NCBI GenBank assembly: GCA_016710115.1
Contig: JADJLN010000008.1
Span: forward strand, 62,001 to 126,000
Direction of reading: 5' to 3'
DNA from: Saprospiraceae bacterium
GTDB lineage: Bacteria > Bacteroidota > Bacteroidia > Chitinophagales > Saprospiraceae
DNA length: 64,000 bases
A program made the position numbers and the translations under genes. The notes under the pieces are model-generated. The model worked only from the letters and a program-made list of their open reading frames with translations. It made no database searches and was not told where the DNA came from. Within the stretch, counting starts at the first letter, position 1. Each line of letters begins with the position of its first letter. Of this stretch, positions 47,335-57,685 are shown in pieces.

Positions 47335-48676
47335 TTATTGGGATGAGCCGGCAAGTTGGTTTACAAAGTTATGGAAATCAATCCCGAATTGCTTGTATTT
47401 TGAAGTAGCAGGTCCGTCAAATCCAGTGTGAATCCGTTGGATCCGATGTGCCCGATCCAGAAACAATAATGTTGGATAGGCTTTTACCCCATCTATGAAA
47501 GGCAGGACTTTCGAAGCTTCTTCCTTGTCGGCAAAGCCACCCCAGGCCAGACGCCAGGGCAGATTCAGTCGGGCTCGGTACCGTTGAAGTAGCGGGAGGA
47601 CTCTTTCCTTCTGTCTGTATTTTTCGAAGGCAACACTGATCACCATCAGATCAGTATCGGGATGCGCCTCCAGATATGTCTTCAAAAATCGTGTTTCATC
47701 CAGACAATTCGGACACCAGGTTCCCATGATCTGGATGATCATTGGTTTGCCACGGTATTGTTCGTCATTGATCGAGAACAATTGTCCATCCGCATCGACC
47801 AGGGAAAGGCGAACAGGTTCATTTTTACCCGAAGCGAGCGTGATGTCTTCTGCATGTTCCAATTCGGCATGCAAATCGCGTCTTGCCTCCCAAAACGCCT
47901 GGTAATGTTTGCCGGAACGAAACGAACCGATCAATGTACTATCGGCGTTGATCTTCCCCTCGAACAGAAATGCATGTGCACCATCAAAACAGGATAAATA
48001 GATCTTGTTTGCCTGAACAGTTCCTGCCAGATATCGATAATCTCCGGTTTCTGTGCGGAATGTACCCGTCAGTGAGTTTCCGGTCTGTTTGAATTCAGCT
48101 ATTCCCGGATAGGCCTGTTCCGAACCAGGGCTCGAATGTTACGGCCCATTCACCCGAAATATCCATGGCGGGCTTTTTGGACAGTTGGGTAAACCGGTAA
48201 CCTTCACCAAACTTGGCAATAAATGGCACCCGGTAGTCCTCCTTGTAATTGACGACCCAGTCTCCCTGCATAACGCCCGATTCACAGACTGCCTCGATAT
48301 AGGTGTCGAAGAGAGGGAACTGAATGATGAGTGTATCTTTTGCCGTTCGTCGATCGAGACCAAATGCAATATCGGTGGATATGATCCGCTCTTCACCATT
48401 GATCCAAACGATGTGAAATGAATCGGGTGTATCATAGACGACCTCAAATTCAACAGGTAATTCACCTTCGGTGACTTCTTCAAATTGCAGTTCACGCTCC
48501 TTTTGTTGATCGGTACTTCCGCCAATTCGGGTTGCTTGTGCAGGATCGACCTGAAGCACTCCCCGCCAAAGCCCGGGAGCCAGTTTGGGATAGGGGTTTT
48601 CAATCACCAGGCAACCCGACACAATGGTCAGGAGCAGGAGAAAGGAAAGGAAAGGAAACTGGTCGGAGGGTCGCAT
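47335..48676 (-). CDS. TlpA-family thioredoxin-like lipoprotein (one frameshift)
   Basis: The N-terminus (MRPSDQFPFLSFLLLLTIVSGC) is a lipoprotein signal. A beta-rich domain follows (LWRGVLQVDPAQ...FEVVYDTPDSFHIVWINGEERI...VPFIAKFGEGYRFTQL), which is the DUF4369-like N-terminal module of Bacteroidota TlpA proteins. A shift near 48115 continues EFKQTGNSLTGTFRTETGDY and FEGKINADSTLIGSFRSGKH into the thioredoxin domain (IIQIMGTWCPNCLDETRFL, with CPNC as the redox site, and the cis-Pro region AYPTLLFLD). About 446 residues. Predicted membrane-anchored periplasmic disulfide reductase for cytochrome maturation or stress. Confidence 0.87.
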
Positions 48677-48717
48677 GCAGGAATTTTTCCCAAAGTAACG
48701 TTCGAACGAGTCAATGT

Positions 48718-49275
48718 TCAGGACTTTTCACCAACAAAATAATCCTCCTTGTTTTTGAACAGGATATTGAATGAGGTCAACGACCCGTAGATTTTGGTGA
48801 TGTATTGCTGGAGATTGACCTTTTCCTCATCGGACAGATTACTTGCATTGATCCGTTGTTCCATCACACGGAGGCGATCGCGGGTCATGACGATTTTATG
48901 GAAAAAGGCCTCGATCGGCATTTCCTTTGACTTCAGGCCTTCTTCTCCTGGTTGAAGGATCATAATGCCATTATCCCATTTGTCCCCCAAAGGCACGATC
49001 TCACCGATTTCTCCCCAGGTGCGCAACACCTTCATCAATGATCGTTCAGCTTCTGTGAAGGTGACTGGTTCTTCCGCAGGGATCGCTTCGATGATCTCCC
49101 ATTTGTCGTATTCCTTGCCTACCAGCTTGACGCCGTATTGAAGAAAACAAACTGCATAAGCAGCAAGATGCAATCGGGTCACCACTCCTTCCCCATAGGC
49201 GGGATGTTTGACCCGGCTTGCGACACCCAATAATACCTTGTCTTCTTGCATTTCAGATTCTTTAGTTTCTCTCAT
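48718..49275 (-). CDS. Protein of unknown function with Tudor/CarD-like N-terminus
   Basis: 185 residues (starts at 49275 or 49251). The segment VASRVKHPAYGEGVVTRLHLAAYAVCFLQYG resembles the small beta barrel of CarD/UvrD-type Tudor domains (VKHPxFGxGxV). The rest (DKWDNGIMILQPGEEGLKSKEMPIEAFFHKI...RDRLRVMEQRINASNLSDEEKVNLQQYITKIYGSL) is helical and acidic. No enzyme motif. The function is not recognised. The tudor-like resemblance is inference from a short pattern. Confidence 0.75.
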   Translation of the reverse strand: MRETKESEMQEDKVLLGVASRVKHPAYGEGVVTRLHLAAYAVCFLQYGVKLVGKEYDKWEIIEAIPAEEPVTFTEAERSLMKVLRTWGEIGEIVPLGDKWDNGIMILQPGEEGLKSKEMPIEAFFHKIVMTRDRLRVMEQRINASNLSDEEKVNLQQYITKIYGSLTSFNILFKNKEDYFVGEKS

Positions 49276-49288
49276 CCAAAATTCGTTC

Positions 49289-49296
49289 CAAACATA
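49289..49296 (-). promoter_or_regulatory. -7 box for the 48.7 kb gene
   Basis: The minus strand reads TATGTTTG, 14 bases before the ATG at 49275, in an AT-rich gap. With the transcription start a few bases later, an ATG at 49251 would have a more usual leader. Confidence 0.4.
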
Positions 49297-49323
49297 TTAT
49301 GAAAATCATTAATTTAATTAAAT

Positions 49324-50431
49324 TTATATAACATGGTGAGCTTGAAGCATCATGGCATCAGCCGTGAGGCAGGCGTGTACAGGTAAAATCCCGATCAAGC
49401 TGCCAACTGGAAATGATTCCATCTCTTTTTCCGACAAACGGATGATCCCGTGTTCCTGGCTGATCCGTTGAACAACGGATGCCGAAGCCAGGGCTTCCCA
49501 TCCGCCCGGCTTCAGTCTGACCGGTTTGCCAAAGATGCACTGCCCATCGGGCATCTGTAAGACTTCCTTGGACAGATGAACGGCCCCGGCATGAACAGCA
49601 ATTTCATTCCGCCCCGGATAATGACCGATCACCGGAGCAGCCAGACAAATCCCAATCTCTTCCAATTGACAAATTCCGTTCAGCCACTGCATCAGGTCAA
49701 AATAGACCAAGGTTGCCAGGACGCACTTCATCCACACCACGCAGATCATCTACCACAGTAGCTGAAGGTGTATCCCCGGCCGATAATTGCAGGTTGCGGT
49801 TACTCTTGCCTAATTGATCACGGAGCGCGCTTGCTCGAGCAACTGAACGCACCCAATTCGTCCGGATCACATCATGATCATCCTGACCATATTGATGGCC
49901 ATCATGCCAGAGAAACCCGCGACAAATCAGCCCGGGACTTTGATCGATCCGCTCGAGGATTGACAGAATAGGATCGATCTGATTCACCGGAATCCCTGTT
50001 CTTCCCGTACCTGTATCCAGTTCGATCCAGACGCTCACCTGGGCACCACTTTCTGCCAGAACCTGTACTGCATGTGGATGATCTACAAGGACGGCAAGAT
50101 GGGTTTTCTCAGCCAGTTCGACGATCCGATTGATTTCACGCGGATTCATTGGAATGGCAATAGTTATATCGTTCCATCCCATTTTCGCATGGCTTGCAGC
50201 CATGTCAATGGAAGATACTGTGATCTGGTGGATACCCATTTCCCGCATCCACTCGCCTACATCAGGATGTTGATGGGTTTTCATATGCGGTCTGAATCCG
50301 ATCCCCTGAGCTTGTGTTTTTGTCCATATCCGCCGGATATTTCGTTCAACTACTTCACGATGAATCAGTAGAGTAGGACATTTTATTTGAGGAAATGGGT
50401 CAGCATTTGACAACTGCATGGCAGGATACAC
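49324..50431 (-). CDS. PLP-dependent D-threonine-aldolase/DSD-like enzyme, alanine racemase fold (one frameshift)
   Basis: The N-terminal frame gives TLLIHREVVERNIRRI and RPHMKTHQHPDV (PLP lysine), then ISVWIELDTGTGRTGI-like strands, FLWHDGHQYGQDDHDVIRTN and QLSAGDTPSA. A shift near 49705 continues YFDLMQWLNGICQLEEIGICLAAPVIGHYPGRNEIAVHAG to the end. The C-terminal metal motif is PVHACLTADAMM (HxC), as in D-threonine aldolase and D-serine dehydratase type proteins that need a divalent metal. About 368 residues. Substrate is likely a D-hydroxy-amino acid. Confidence 0.85.
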
Positions 50432-50452
50432 TGTTTAGAAGCGTGATTCGGG

Positions 50453-50460
50453 TAAATTTG
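50453..50460 (+). promoter_or_regulatory. -7 box of the mnmA operon
   Basis: TAAATTTG, 14 bases before the mnmA ATG. A TTTA 16 bases upstream is only a loose match to the -33 element. Confidence 0.5.
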
Positions 50461-50474
50461 CAGTAAGTTAGACA

Positions 50475-51578
50475 ATGAGCAAGCAAGGAAGAGTACTGGT
50501 AGCGATGAGTGGGGGTATCGACTCCACGGTGACTGCCATGATGCTACATGAGCAGGGGTACGAAGTGGTTGGCATCACGATGAAGACTTGGGACTATGCC
50601 TCATCAGGTGGAAGCAAGAAGGAAACGGGTTGCTGTAGCCTGGACTCCATAAACGATGCGCGTCAGGTTTCGGTAGATATGGGTTTTCACCATTTCATTG
50701 TCGATATCCGGGAAGAATTCGGTGATTATGTCATCGATAATTTCGTGGAAGAATATATCGCCGGGCGGACCCCGAACCCCTGTGTTCTCTGTAACACCCA
50801 TATCAAATGGAGTGCACTTCTCAAGCGAGCAGATGCCCTGGACTGTGAATTTATCGCCACAGGTCACTATGCCCGGATCCGTGAAGAGAATGGGCGAAAA
50901 TTCATCCGACAGGCCATCGATGAGCACAAGGATCAGAGTTATGTCCTCTGGGGTTTGAGTCAGGAATGCCTTTCCCGGAGTCAGTTTCCTCTCGGTCCCT
51001 ACACCAAACCAGAAGTTCGGCAGATGGCTGCAGATTGGGGATATACGGATCTCTCCAAAAAGGGGGAGAGTTACGAGATCTGTTTTGTACCCGACAATGA
51101 TTATCGCGGATTTCTCAAACGACGGCTTCCGGGACTGGAAGAGCAGGTGAAAGACGGTGTGTTTCTCAACGTTCAAGGTGATGTGATTGGCCACCATGAT
51201 GGTTATCCATTTTACACGATCGGTCAACGCAAAGGCCTGGGCACAGCCTTTGGAAAGCCCATGTTTGTCACTGAGATCCGACCGGAGAGCAATACAGTAG
51301 TTTTGGGTGAAGTAGATGATCTGCTCCGGAACGGTGTTCTGGTGAAAGGGGTAAACTTTATGAAGTACCCTGATCTTCATCAATCTCGAGAGGCATTGAC
51401 CCAGATCCGCTACAATGATCGAGGTACCTTGGGGCTGATCCAACAGACAGGTCCAGAGGCGGTCTCCGTCGAATTCCATGCCCATGTAAGAGGAGTTGCT
51501 CCAGGCCAGTCAGCTGTGTTTTATGAAGGAGAAGATGTCATTGGCGGTGGAATAATTTATGGCAGCCGACAATTCTGA
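50475..51578 (+). CDS. mnmA: tRNA-specific 2-thiouridylase
   Basis: 367 residues, PP-loop ATPase that thiolates U34 of Lys/Glu/Gln tRNAs. The ATP loop SGGIDSTVTAMML starts at about residue 14. The catalytic Cys pair lies in NPCVLCNTHIKW (about residue 103) and GESYEICFVPD (about residue 200). GHYARIRE and YTIGQRKGLG are the tRNA-recognition segments. It receives sulfur from a cysteine desulfurase, such as the one at 22.2 kb. First of an operon with a lipoprotein and rimM. Confidence 0.97.
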   Translation: MSKQGRVLVAMSGGIDSTVTAMMLHEQGYEVVGITMKTWDYASSGGSKKETGCCSLDSINDARQVSVDMGFHHFIVDIREEFGDYVIDNFVEEYIAGRTPNPCVLCNTHIKWSALLKRADALDCEFIATGHYARIREENGRKFIRQAIDEHKDQSYVLWGLSQECLSRSQFPLGPYTKPEVRQMAADWGYTDLSKKGESYEICFVPDNDYRGFLKRRLPGLEEQVKDGVFLNVQGDVIGHHDGYPFYTIGQRKGLGTAFGKPMFVTEIRPESNTVVLGEVDDLLRNGVLVKGVNFMKYPDLHQSREALTQIRYNDRGTLGLIQQTGPEAVSVEFHAHVRGVAPGQSAVFYEGEDVIGGGIIYGSRQF

Positions 51579-51582
51579 AAGG

Positions 51583-52347
51583 ATGGTTCGATCCAATCTG
51601 ATCTTTCTGTTTATCGTTCTGCTTGCATGCTTGTTCTGCGCGTGTACGTCAGACCCTTTTTCTCCACCACTGGAAGTTGAGGATGGAATGGACTATATGC
51701 CGTTATCCATTGGTCGATCCTGGACGTATCAGGTTGATTCCGTGATCTATGACCCGTTGGGAAGTGCACAAACGATAGATACCGTCAGTGCCTATATTCG
51801 GGAAGTAATTGCCGACAGTTTTTCAACTCCTGCCGGGCTGACGTATGTGTTGTTCCGGTATAGCCGAAGAGAAATAACAGATAACTGGACTTTTGAGAAG
51901 ACTATCGGAGTTTCGGCTGAACCCCAAAGGCTGTTGTGGCAGGAGGAGGGCCGTATACTGGTAAAATTGGTATTTCCCGTGTACAATGGGATGTCATGGG
52001 ATGGTACGGCTCTTTTTGACCCTTACGTTCAGATTCCAATCTATGGAGAAAATATGCAGCCATTTAAAAACTGGAGCTTTGTCCTTCTGGGGAAGCAGGA
52101 GCATCATCAGGTGGGGCCATTTGAATGGCACAAGGTGATGCGCATACAGCAGGCAGATGATGAAAATCTGATCGAGCGCCGGTTCAGTGAGGAATGGTAT
52201 GAGCAGGGGGTCGGATTAGTATTCAGGAGAATGATGATCCTCGATACGCAATGTGGGGTAACCCGAGCAATTGTGCCGGAATCCCGGGAAGAAAAGGCGG
52301 AAAAGGGATATATCCTCAATCAGGTCCTGGTGGCGTATTCAGAATAG
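51583..52347 (+). CDS. Putative lipoprotein, function unknown
   Basis: About 254 residues from the ATG at 51583, five bases past mnmA. An earlier ATG within mnmA is less likely. A lipobox is seen in LFCACTSDPF (Cys near residue 20). The mature part starts DGMDYMPLSIGRSWTYQVDSVIYDPLGS, a beta-rich pattern common in Bacteroidota surface lipoproteins. No recognised domain. Confidence 0.8.
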   Translation: MVRSNLIFLFIVLLACLFCACTSDPFSPPLEVEDGMDYMPLSIGRSWTYQVDSVIYDPLGSAQTIDTVSAYIREVIADSFSTPAGLTYVLFRYSRREITDNWTFEKTIGVSAEPQRLLWQEEGRILVKLVFPVYNGMSWDGTALFDPYVQIPIYGENMQPFKNWSFVLLGKQEHHQVGPFEWHKVMRIQQADDENLIERRFSEEWYEQGVGLVFRRMMILDTQCGVTRAIVPESREEKAEKGYILNQVLVAYSE

Positions 52348-52351
52348 AATA

Positions 52352-52856
52352 ATGGAAAAAAGAATCATAGGAAAGGTGGGTAAGCCACATGGTCTTCAAG
52401 GCGAAATGCGGGTTATCCTTCTGGAGGACGCATTTGAAGAAGTCCTTGAGGTATCCGAATTTTGTGTTTGTCAAGGGCCTGCCGTACAGCATCCGAAGTG
52501 CCCGGCAAGCGGGCGGCTTTCTCTTGCAACTGGAAGGTGTGAATGACCGATCGGCAGCGGAGATCCTGAGAGGGGCCACACTTGAACTGCCTGACAGTCC
52601 AGAGATCAGAAAGCTGATCCAGGATGATCCCCTTCAGGAATGGGTCGGATTCAGAATCCATGACATGCAGACGGATCGGATGTTGGGACCAATTGAGGAA
52701 GTCATCGAATTGCCAACTCAATTGACAGCCCTGTTTACAGTGGATGGGAAGGAAGTCCTTGTGCCCTTACATGAAAATTTGATTCTCGGTATTGATCCAA
52801 AGGAACGCATTCTACAAATGAACCTTCCTGACGGGTTGCTGGATCTCTATCTCTGA
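52352..52856 (+). CDS. rimM: Ribosome maturation factor RimM (one frameshift)
   Basis: About 168 residues. The N-terminal PRC-associated barrel MEKRIIGKVGKPHGLQGEMRV is followed in another frame, after a shift near 52460, by FVFVKGLPYSIRSARQAGGFLLQLEGVNDRSAAEILRG and the PRC-barrel region EWVGFRIHDMQTDRMLGPIEEVIELPTQ. VPLHENLILGIDPKERILQMNLPDGLLDLY is the family ending. It assists 30S subunit and 16S rRNA processing. trmD and rpsP are not beside it. Confidence 0.92.
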
Positions 52857-52952
52857 TTCAGGAGACAGGTCGTCTTCTCTCACACCTGTCCCCGATGCCG
52901 CATGGAATGTGTTATTCGGGTTGATTGATCACGAACAGATAACATGAATTAA

Positions 52953-52980
52953 AACGGGCCTCCCGAATGGAAGGCCCGTT
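52953..52980. terminator. Bidirectional terminator between rimM and the esterase-like gene
   Basis: A 9-bp stem AACGGGCCT (52953-52961) pairs with AGGCCCGTT (52972-52980) with a small loop that also pairs CC/GG. A-rich sequence lies on the left and T-rich on the right. It sits between convergent stop codons at 52856 and 53007. Confidence 0.75.
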
Positions 52981-53006
52981 TCTCATTCAAGTGTGTACAA
53001 CACTGA

Positions 53007-54602
53007 TCAGTTGAAGATCAACTTGCGTACAGATGTGCCCTGTTCAAACTGAACAAGAGCCACATACCGACCGGTCTGGATGCTTCCTTTTTCCAGGGTA
53101 AAACTGGACTGGTTGATCTGTGTCATCACCCGCACCAGACGACCCATTTCATCATAGAGTCTGATCTCCTGCATCGGATGATCCGAATCAGTTGTCAGCA
53201 CAATAAAATCAGTTGCTGGATTCGGATAGGCATTCAAACCGATCTCGGCATTGGGAATGATATCCAGCCCCGTCAGTTTTTCGATACAATCATCCAGTCC
53301 CAGCACGAAACAAGCACGAGGGGCATAGAAACGCATAATTGTGTCGATATACATCCGGGAGGCATCTCCATCATTATTACATGGATCAGCAGGGTTGACA
53401 CCAGCAAAACTGGTCCACTCCCATGGAGCAACGGAAACCGGTATTCCAGGGCTACCTGCCTTATCGGGTTGGTTGAACGGATACAGACCAACAGCTACTT
53501 CCTGTACGTCGGATGGTGAAGCCGCAAAAGCCGCCTCCTGTTCCGCTGTCAGATCGAATTCGATTCCTGCATTGACGATCGGGTCCTGGTTGCCAAAAGC
53601 TTCATGAAGATGCTGGATGACATAGCTGCCCTGAGTCTCGATCACCTGGAGATTGGTGCCGGGAACATTAACGATACCTTCTTTGTAAGGTGCGAAATTG
53701 TCAGTAGGCACGGCGAAAGAGATCAGTGGAACTTGTCCTGGATCAACCCAGGCACTGTCCGCACTGGCACCACCAAGGTTTACTCCCAACGCATAATCGG
53801 ATGAATAACCGACATGGTTAGGATAGCAAAGCGTATCTCCACTTTGCGGATGAAGGCCGACGGATTCACCATAAATATCGCCATTGATCGGTTCAATGAT
53901 CATGGGGACAGGTGGCGTCATCGGATCACTGTCGTGATCCCAGACGAATTTCCCGTTTGATGCCAGAGGGATTTTCAGATAATTATCCAGCGTACCCATA
54001 GTCAGAGAGAGATAACCTCCCGTTCCCTGGCCCCAAATGACGATTTTGCTGTCATCGATGCCAAACTGGTTGCCATTGTCAGCCACGTCTTTCCGGAAAT
54101 AACGAATTGCGGTTCGAGCATCCTGAACACCGCGATAAGCAGCATTGATGATGCCATAGCGGCGCAATACATCGGTAGATGCAAGCGGATTCCAACCCAG
54201 ACGATAGTCACATGATGCCACGACATAGCCCATTTTAGCCAGTCGGGTACACATTTCTACAGCGGCAGAGTCGGAACGCTCACCACCGCAAGAACCATTG
54301 AAGCCCAGTTCTGAAGGATTTGCCGGATTACGGAAAGGCAGGAAGTTGCCGGTGTGGAAATACAGGATCAGCGGACGATCTGTTTCTGTATCTCCGTCCG
54401 GGGTGTACACATCCATTTTCAGGTTTTCTTTGACAATGCCCAGTGGCGTTGTGGCGTACAGCACCGTTGCATTGGCACCATAGTTGAGACCTTTTTGTAC
54501 AGAGACATCAGTAAAGACCTCATCCAGGTAGCGTGTCTGAGCCATCGTCAGAACAGGCAACAGGAGAAGGAATAAGGAAAGGGGGTAAAGTTTTTTCATC
54601 AT
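53007..54602 (-). CDS. T9SS-secreted carboxylesterase-like alpha/beta-hydrolase lacking the usual nucleophile Ser
   Basis: 531 residues with a signal peptide (MMKKLYPLSLFLLLLPVLTMAQ). Strand and oxyanion region RPLILYFHTGNFLPFRN, then VVASCDYRLGWNPL, GVQDARTAIRYFRKDVADNGNQFGIDDSKIVIWGQGTGGYLSLTMG. The family nucleophile elbow is GxSxG (usually GESAGG). Here it reads GQGTGG, so Gly replaces Ser (codon GGA, at least two changes from any Ser codon). The C-terminus is a T9SS type A domain (GLNAYPNPATDFIVLTT...LYDEMGRLVRVM). Probably not a normal esterase. It could bind or have another nucleophile. Confidence 0.85.
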   Translation of the reverse strand: MMKKLYPLSLFLLLLPVLTMAQTRYLDEVFTDVSVQKGLNYGANATVLYATTPLGIVKENLKMDVYTPDGDTETDRPLILYFHTGNFLPFRNPANPSELGFNGSCGGERSDSAAVEMCTRLAKMGYVVASCDYRLGWNPLASTDVLRRYGIINAAYRGVQDARTAIRYFRKDVADNGNQFGIDDSKIVIWGQGTGGYLSLTMGTLDNYLKIPLASNGKFVWDHDSDPMTPPVPMIIEPINGDIYGESVGLHPQSGDTLCYPNHVGYSSDYALGVNLGGASADSAWVDPGQVPLISFAVPTDNFAPYKEGIVNVPGTNLQVIETQGSYVIQHLHEAFGNQDPIVNAGIEFDLTAEQEAAFAASPSDVQEVAVGLYPFNQPDKAGSPGIPVSVAPWEWTSFAGVNPADPCNNDGDASRMYIDTIMRFYAPRACFVLGLDDCIEKLTGLDIIPNAEIGLNAYPNPATDFIVLTTDSDHPMQEIRLYDEMGRLVRVMTQINQSSFTLEKGSIQTGRYVALVQFEQGTSVRKLIFN

Positions 54603-54636
54603 ACGTTTGTTTAGTGAACCAGTTTATTACGCGTTT

Positions 54637-57549
54637 TTACTTAGTATCCAATTCATACAAGAACGAAATATAAGCCAATCTCCCAATACGTGGGCCGCCG
54701 TAGGTCTGAAAGTTTTTATTGTCAAACATTCTGGCCAGGGCAGACTTGCCTTCCGGATTGGATTCGTTCAGGGGTGTGAAGCCAAACAGGTTGGATGCGC
54801 CAATCTTGAGTGTTGTACCCCATTTGGTATGTCGAACATTCCATTGGACATCGACCATATCATACGTTGGGATCTGGCCTGTAAACTGCGGTGATCCTTC
54901 AAACAGGAAGCTTTCAACCCATTTGTAATTCACACTGTATCCCATCTTGAATCGTTGAGTCAGAGCCAGATCACGGGCTGAAAAACTGAGGTTGAACTTG
55001 TGTTCAGGTGTATTAAATGCCGGAATGATCGGATCATATTTTACAGTTTTAAGCAATCTGTTCCAGGAATAATTTCCCGCAAACATATAGTTGGAATGGA
55101 GATAGTAGTTGATCCCGATATTGAAACCGTGTGTTTTTACCTGATTCGTCGAGTTGGCAGAAACCCGGTAAACCTGCAGGTCATTGACCGATACCTGACT
55201 GTTCTTCACGGGAACAGTGAGCCCGAGATTGTACCCGATGAAATCATCATAAATATTGTAGTAGTATCCGGCATCCACATAGATTTTCTTCAGTATGGTC
55301 GTCCGATAACCGATCTCGAATGTCTTGACCTTTTCAGGCCGAATCGGAGGTGCATTGAAATAAACGAACTCGTTTACATCTATGGCCTGCGGGTTTTCCA
55401 GAGCCTTCTGAAAGGACTCAATGGTGATCAGGCTGTCAAAACCCATCAGATTGCCGACCAATAGTGCTGGACCTACATTAAGTCGCAAGTATTGGTCTGA
55501 AAGAGTCGGGTTTCGAATCGCTGAACTGAATGACAAGCGGAAAAAATTGTCAGCCATTGGACTATACACTGCCGAAAGAGCAGGTGTGAAGAGCCAATTG
55601 AAGTTCCTGTTTTTATCTGTTCTCAGGGTGGCAGCTAAATTCAGGTGGTCAAACAACCGCTTTTCAACACCTCCGTAAATACCAAACTCTTCATTACTGA
55701 CTTCATTATAATATGAATTGACCAGAGTTCCCTGATCATCATACTCCGTCACAAGAGTATCTACAAATATGGTTCCTTCTGAATTAGGTCGATACAACCT
55801 GTAGTTGCCACCGATGATCGTTTTATCAAACCAGCCAGGTTCAAACTGGTACTGTCCATGCACATGATACAGAGCCGATTTGTCAAAAAACAAGGTGCCG
55901 CCCGCATCACCTGACTTTGTACTGCGAATCCGGTCAAACTCATCCTGGAATCGGATGGTTCCGGGAACATAAAACGGTTCGGACACAACACCTGGTAAGT
56001 TGGATTTCTGATTGGCATGCGCTTGCGCTAAAGCGTGCCAGGCAATCATCGTATCCGCATATTCCACAAACCATGCATCTGCTGCTTCGGAATCAAACGA
56101 AAACATCCCTGTACCGGGATCAAATATCAGCTTGGGATACCCCAGCTCATTGACCATGCGGTTCGAGAATTTGCCAATACTGGTCCAGTAGTTCCGATAA
56201 TCATCCCGGAAAGCAACATTGGACTTGGCCGATTCCTGCAATCGTAATGCGGTAAAGTAAGGGTCATAGGAATCTCCTGCATCTTCATTTGTCGCATATG
56301 CCCGAATGAAATATTTGTCCTTTTTCTGCAGTTCGATTCTGTTCTGGAAGAAGAGGATGTTCTTCAGACTGAAACGGTTGTCCCCCTGATAGACCGTCGT
56401 ACCTGACCCGAAACTGCTGGATACGATCAACTCGGGAGAATCAAAATCCTGTTTTGGGTCCAGGCGCAGATGGATGGCTGCATTGGCTTTGATATTGCGT
56501 GTGTTATAGTCCACCAGATCGGTCTCTTGATATCCCTGACGGAAAAATGCACCTAACGGGCAAAACGGAGACCACTCTGAATCGCCGGTATAATCCATAA
56601 GGCTTTATATTCATCGCCATAAATATTGACTGCATCATACCCTCCGGGGTTGGACGCATCAAAATCTGTCCCATTGACAGGTTCATAGTTATCCGCCTCC
56701 CAATCATAGGCTTTGAGAAAGAAAAAGTTGAGCTTGTATGCCAGTAAGGGTGAACCAGATTCATTGTTGAACGATTGTGCCCAGCGGATGGCTGCTTCAA
56801 ACAACTGGCGTTCGCCGGTCTTTACCTGGGCACTCAACCCCTGAAAGAAAAAAGGACTCTTTGTTTCCATGCTGATTACCCCGTTGAAGGCATTGGGGCC
56901 GTAGAATGGTCCGCTGGCCCCCGCAATAAGTTCAACCTTTCGCACATCCAGTTCGCTGGAACCCAGAAAATTCCCCAGTGAAAAGTTGAGTCCCGGAGCC
57001 TGATTGTCTACCCCGTCAATGATCTGCAACGATCGCACCGGACTGGTGCTGTTGAATCCCCGCATGTTCACAACCTTGAACCCGAGACTGGCAGCCGTCA
57101 GATCAACACCTTTCAGGGATCCCAGTCCATCATAGAAATTATCGGAAGGGGTTTCCTTGATCGCCAGAAGATCGAGCGCTTCGACGGTCAGTGGAGTTTC
57201 TTTTTGTTTATCCGTGATCCGATGCCCTTGGACCTGTACAGACTCCAGTGTGATACCGGCCTCTTGCATCGTCACCTCCAGTTTGTCAGGTATCGTGGTC
57301 AGGGCAAGGATCTGCTCCTCAAATCCGATGTAATTAACCACCAATCGAACCGGGAAGGCATCCACATCCAGTTTGAAATTGCCGTCAAAATCAGTTACTG
57401 TTCCTGTGGATGTCCCTTCAATGACTATACTGGCCCCGATCAATGGTTCACCATCCAGTGCACTGTGGACATGACCTTGACCACTTGGGCGGACAGATTT
57501 GAAACGGTGCTGATAAAAAGAGGAGTAGAGCTGGTAAAGTTCTGATCAT
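54637..57549 (-). CDS. TonB-dependent receptor (two frameshifts)
   Basis: The start at 57549 gives a signal-like MIRTLPALLLFLSAPF. A shift near 57490 leads to GHVHSALDGEPLIGASIVIEGTSTGTVTDFDGNFKLDV (carboxypeptidase-regulatory domain). The plug carries TLESVQVQGHR, NFYDGLGSLKGVDLTAASLGFKVVNMRGFNST and VELIAGASGPFYGPNAFNGVISMETKSP. A second shift near 56590 continues the barrel to LAYISFLYELDTK. About 970 residues. It lies between a peroxidase and an esterase-like gene. Ligand unknown. Confidence 0.88.
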
Positions 57550-57566
57550 ACCGGAAATTGAAAAGG

Positions 57567-57590
57567 CTGATGTATGAATTTATACATCAG
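57567..57590. promoter_or_regulatory. Inverted repeat upstream of the TonB receptor, possible operator
   Basis: A perfect 9-bp inverted repeat (57567-57575 with 57582-57590, CTGATGTAT and its complement) around GAATTT lies 18 bases before the receptor start at 57549. It could be a transcription-factor site or an mRNA hairpin. The 136-base gap to the peroxidase stop has nothing else I can name. Confidence 0.35.
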
Positions 57591-57685
57591 ATAAAAATAC
57601 TATTCCAGTATCAAAATGCGAAAAAAACTTAATACGGAAGAAGAATCCGCATATCATCAGAATTTACTATAGCCATGCGGGCATC

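Noticed and set aside
50604..51485. 293-codon frame opposite mnmA
   Set aside because: No motif, fully antisense to mnmA, so a shadow.
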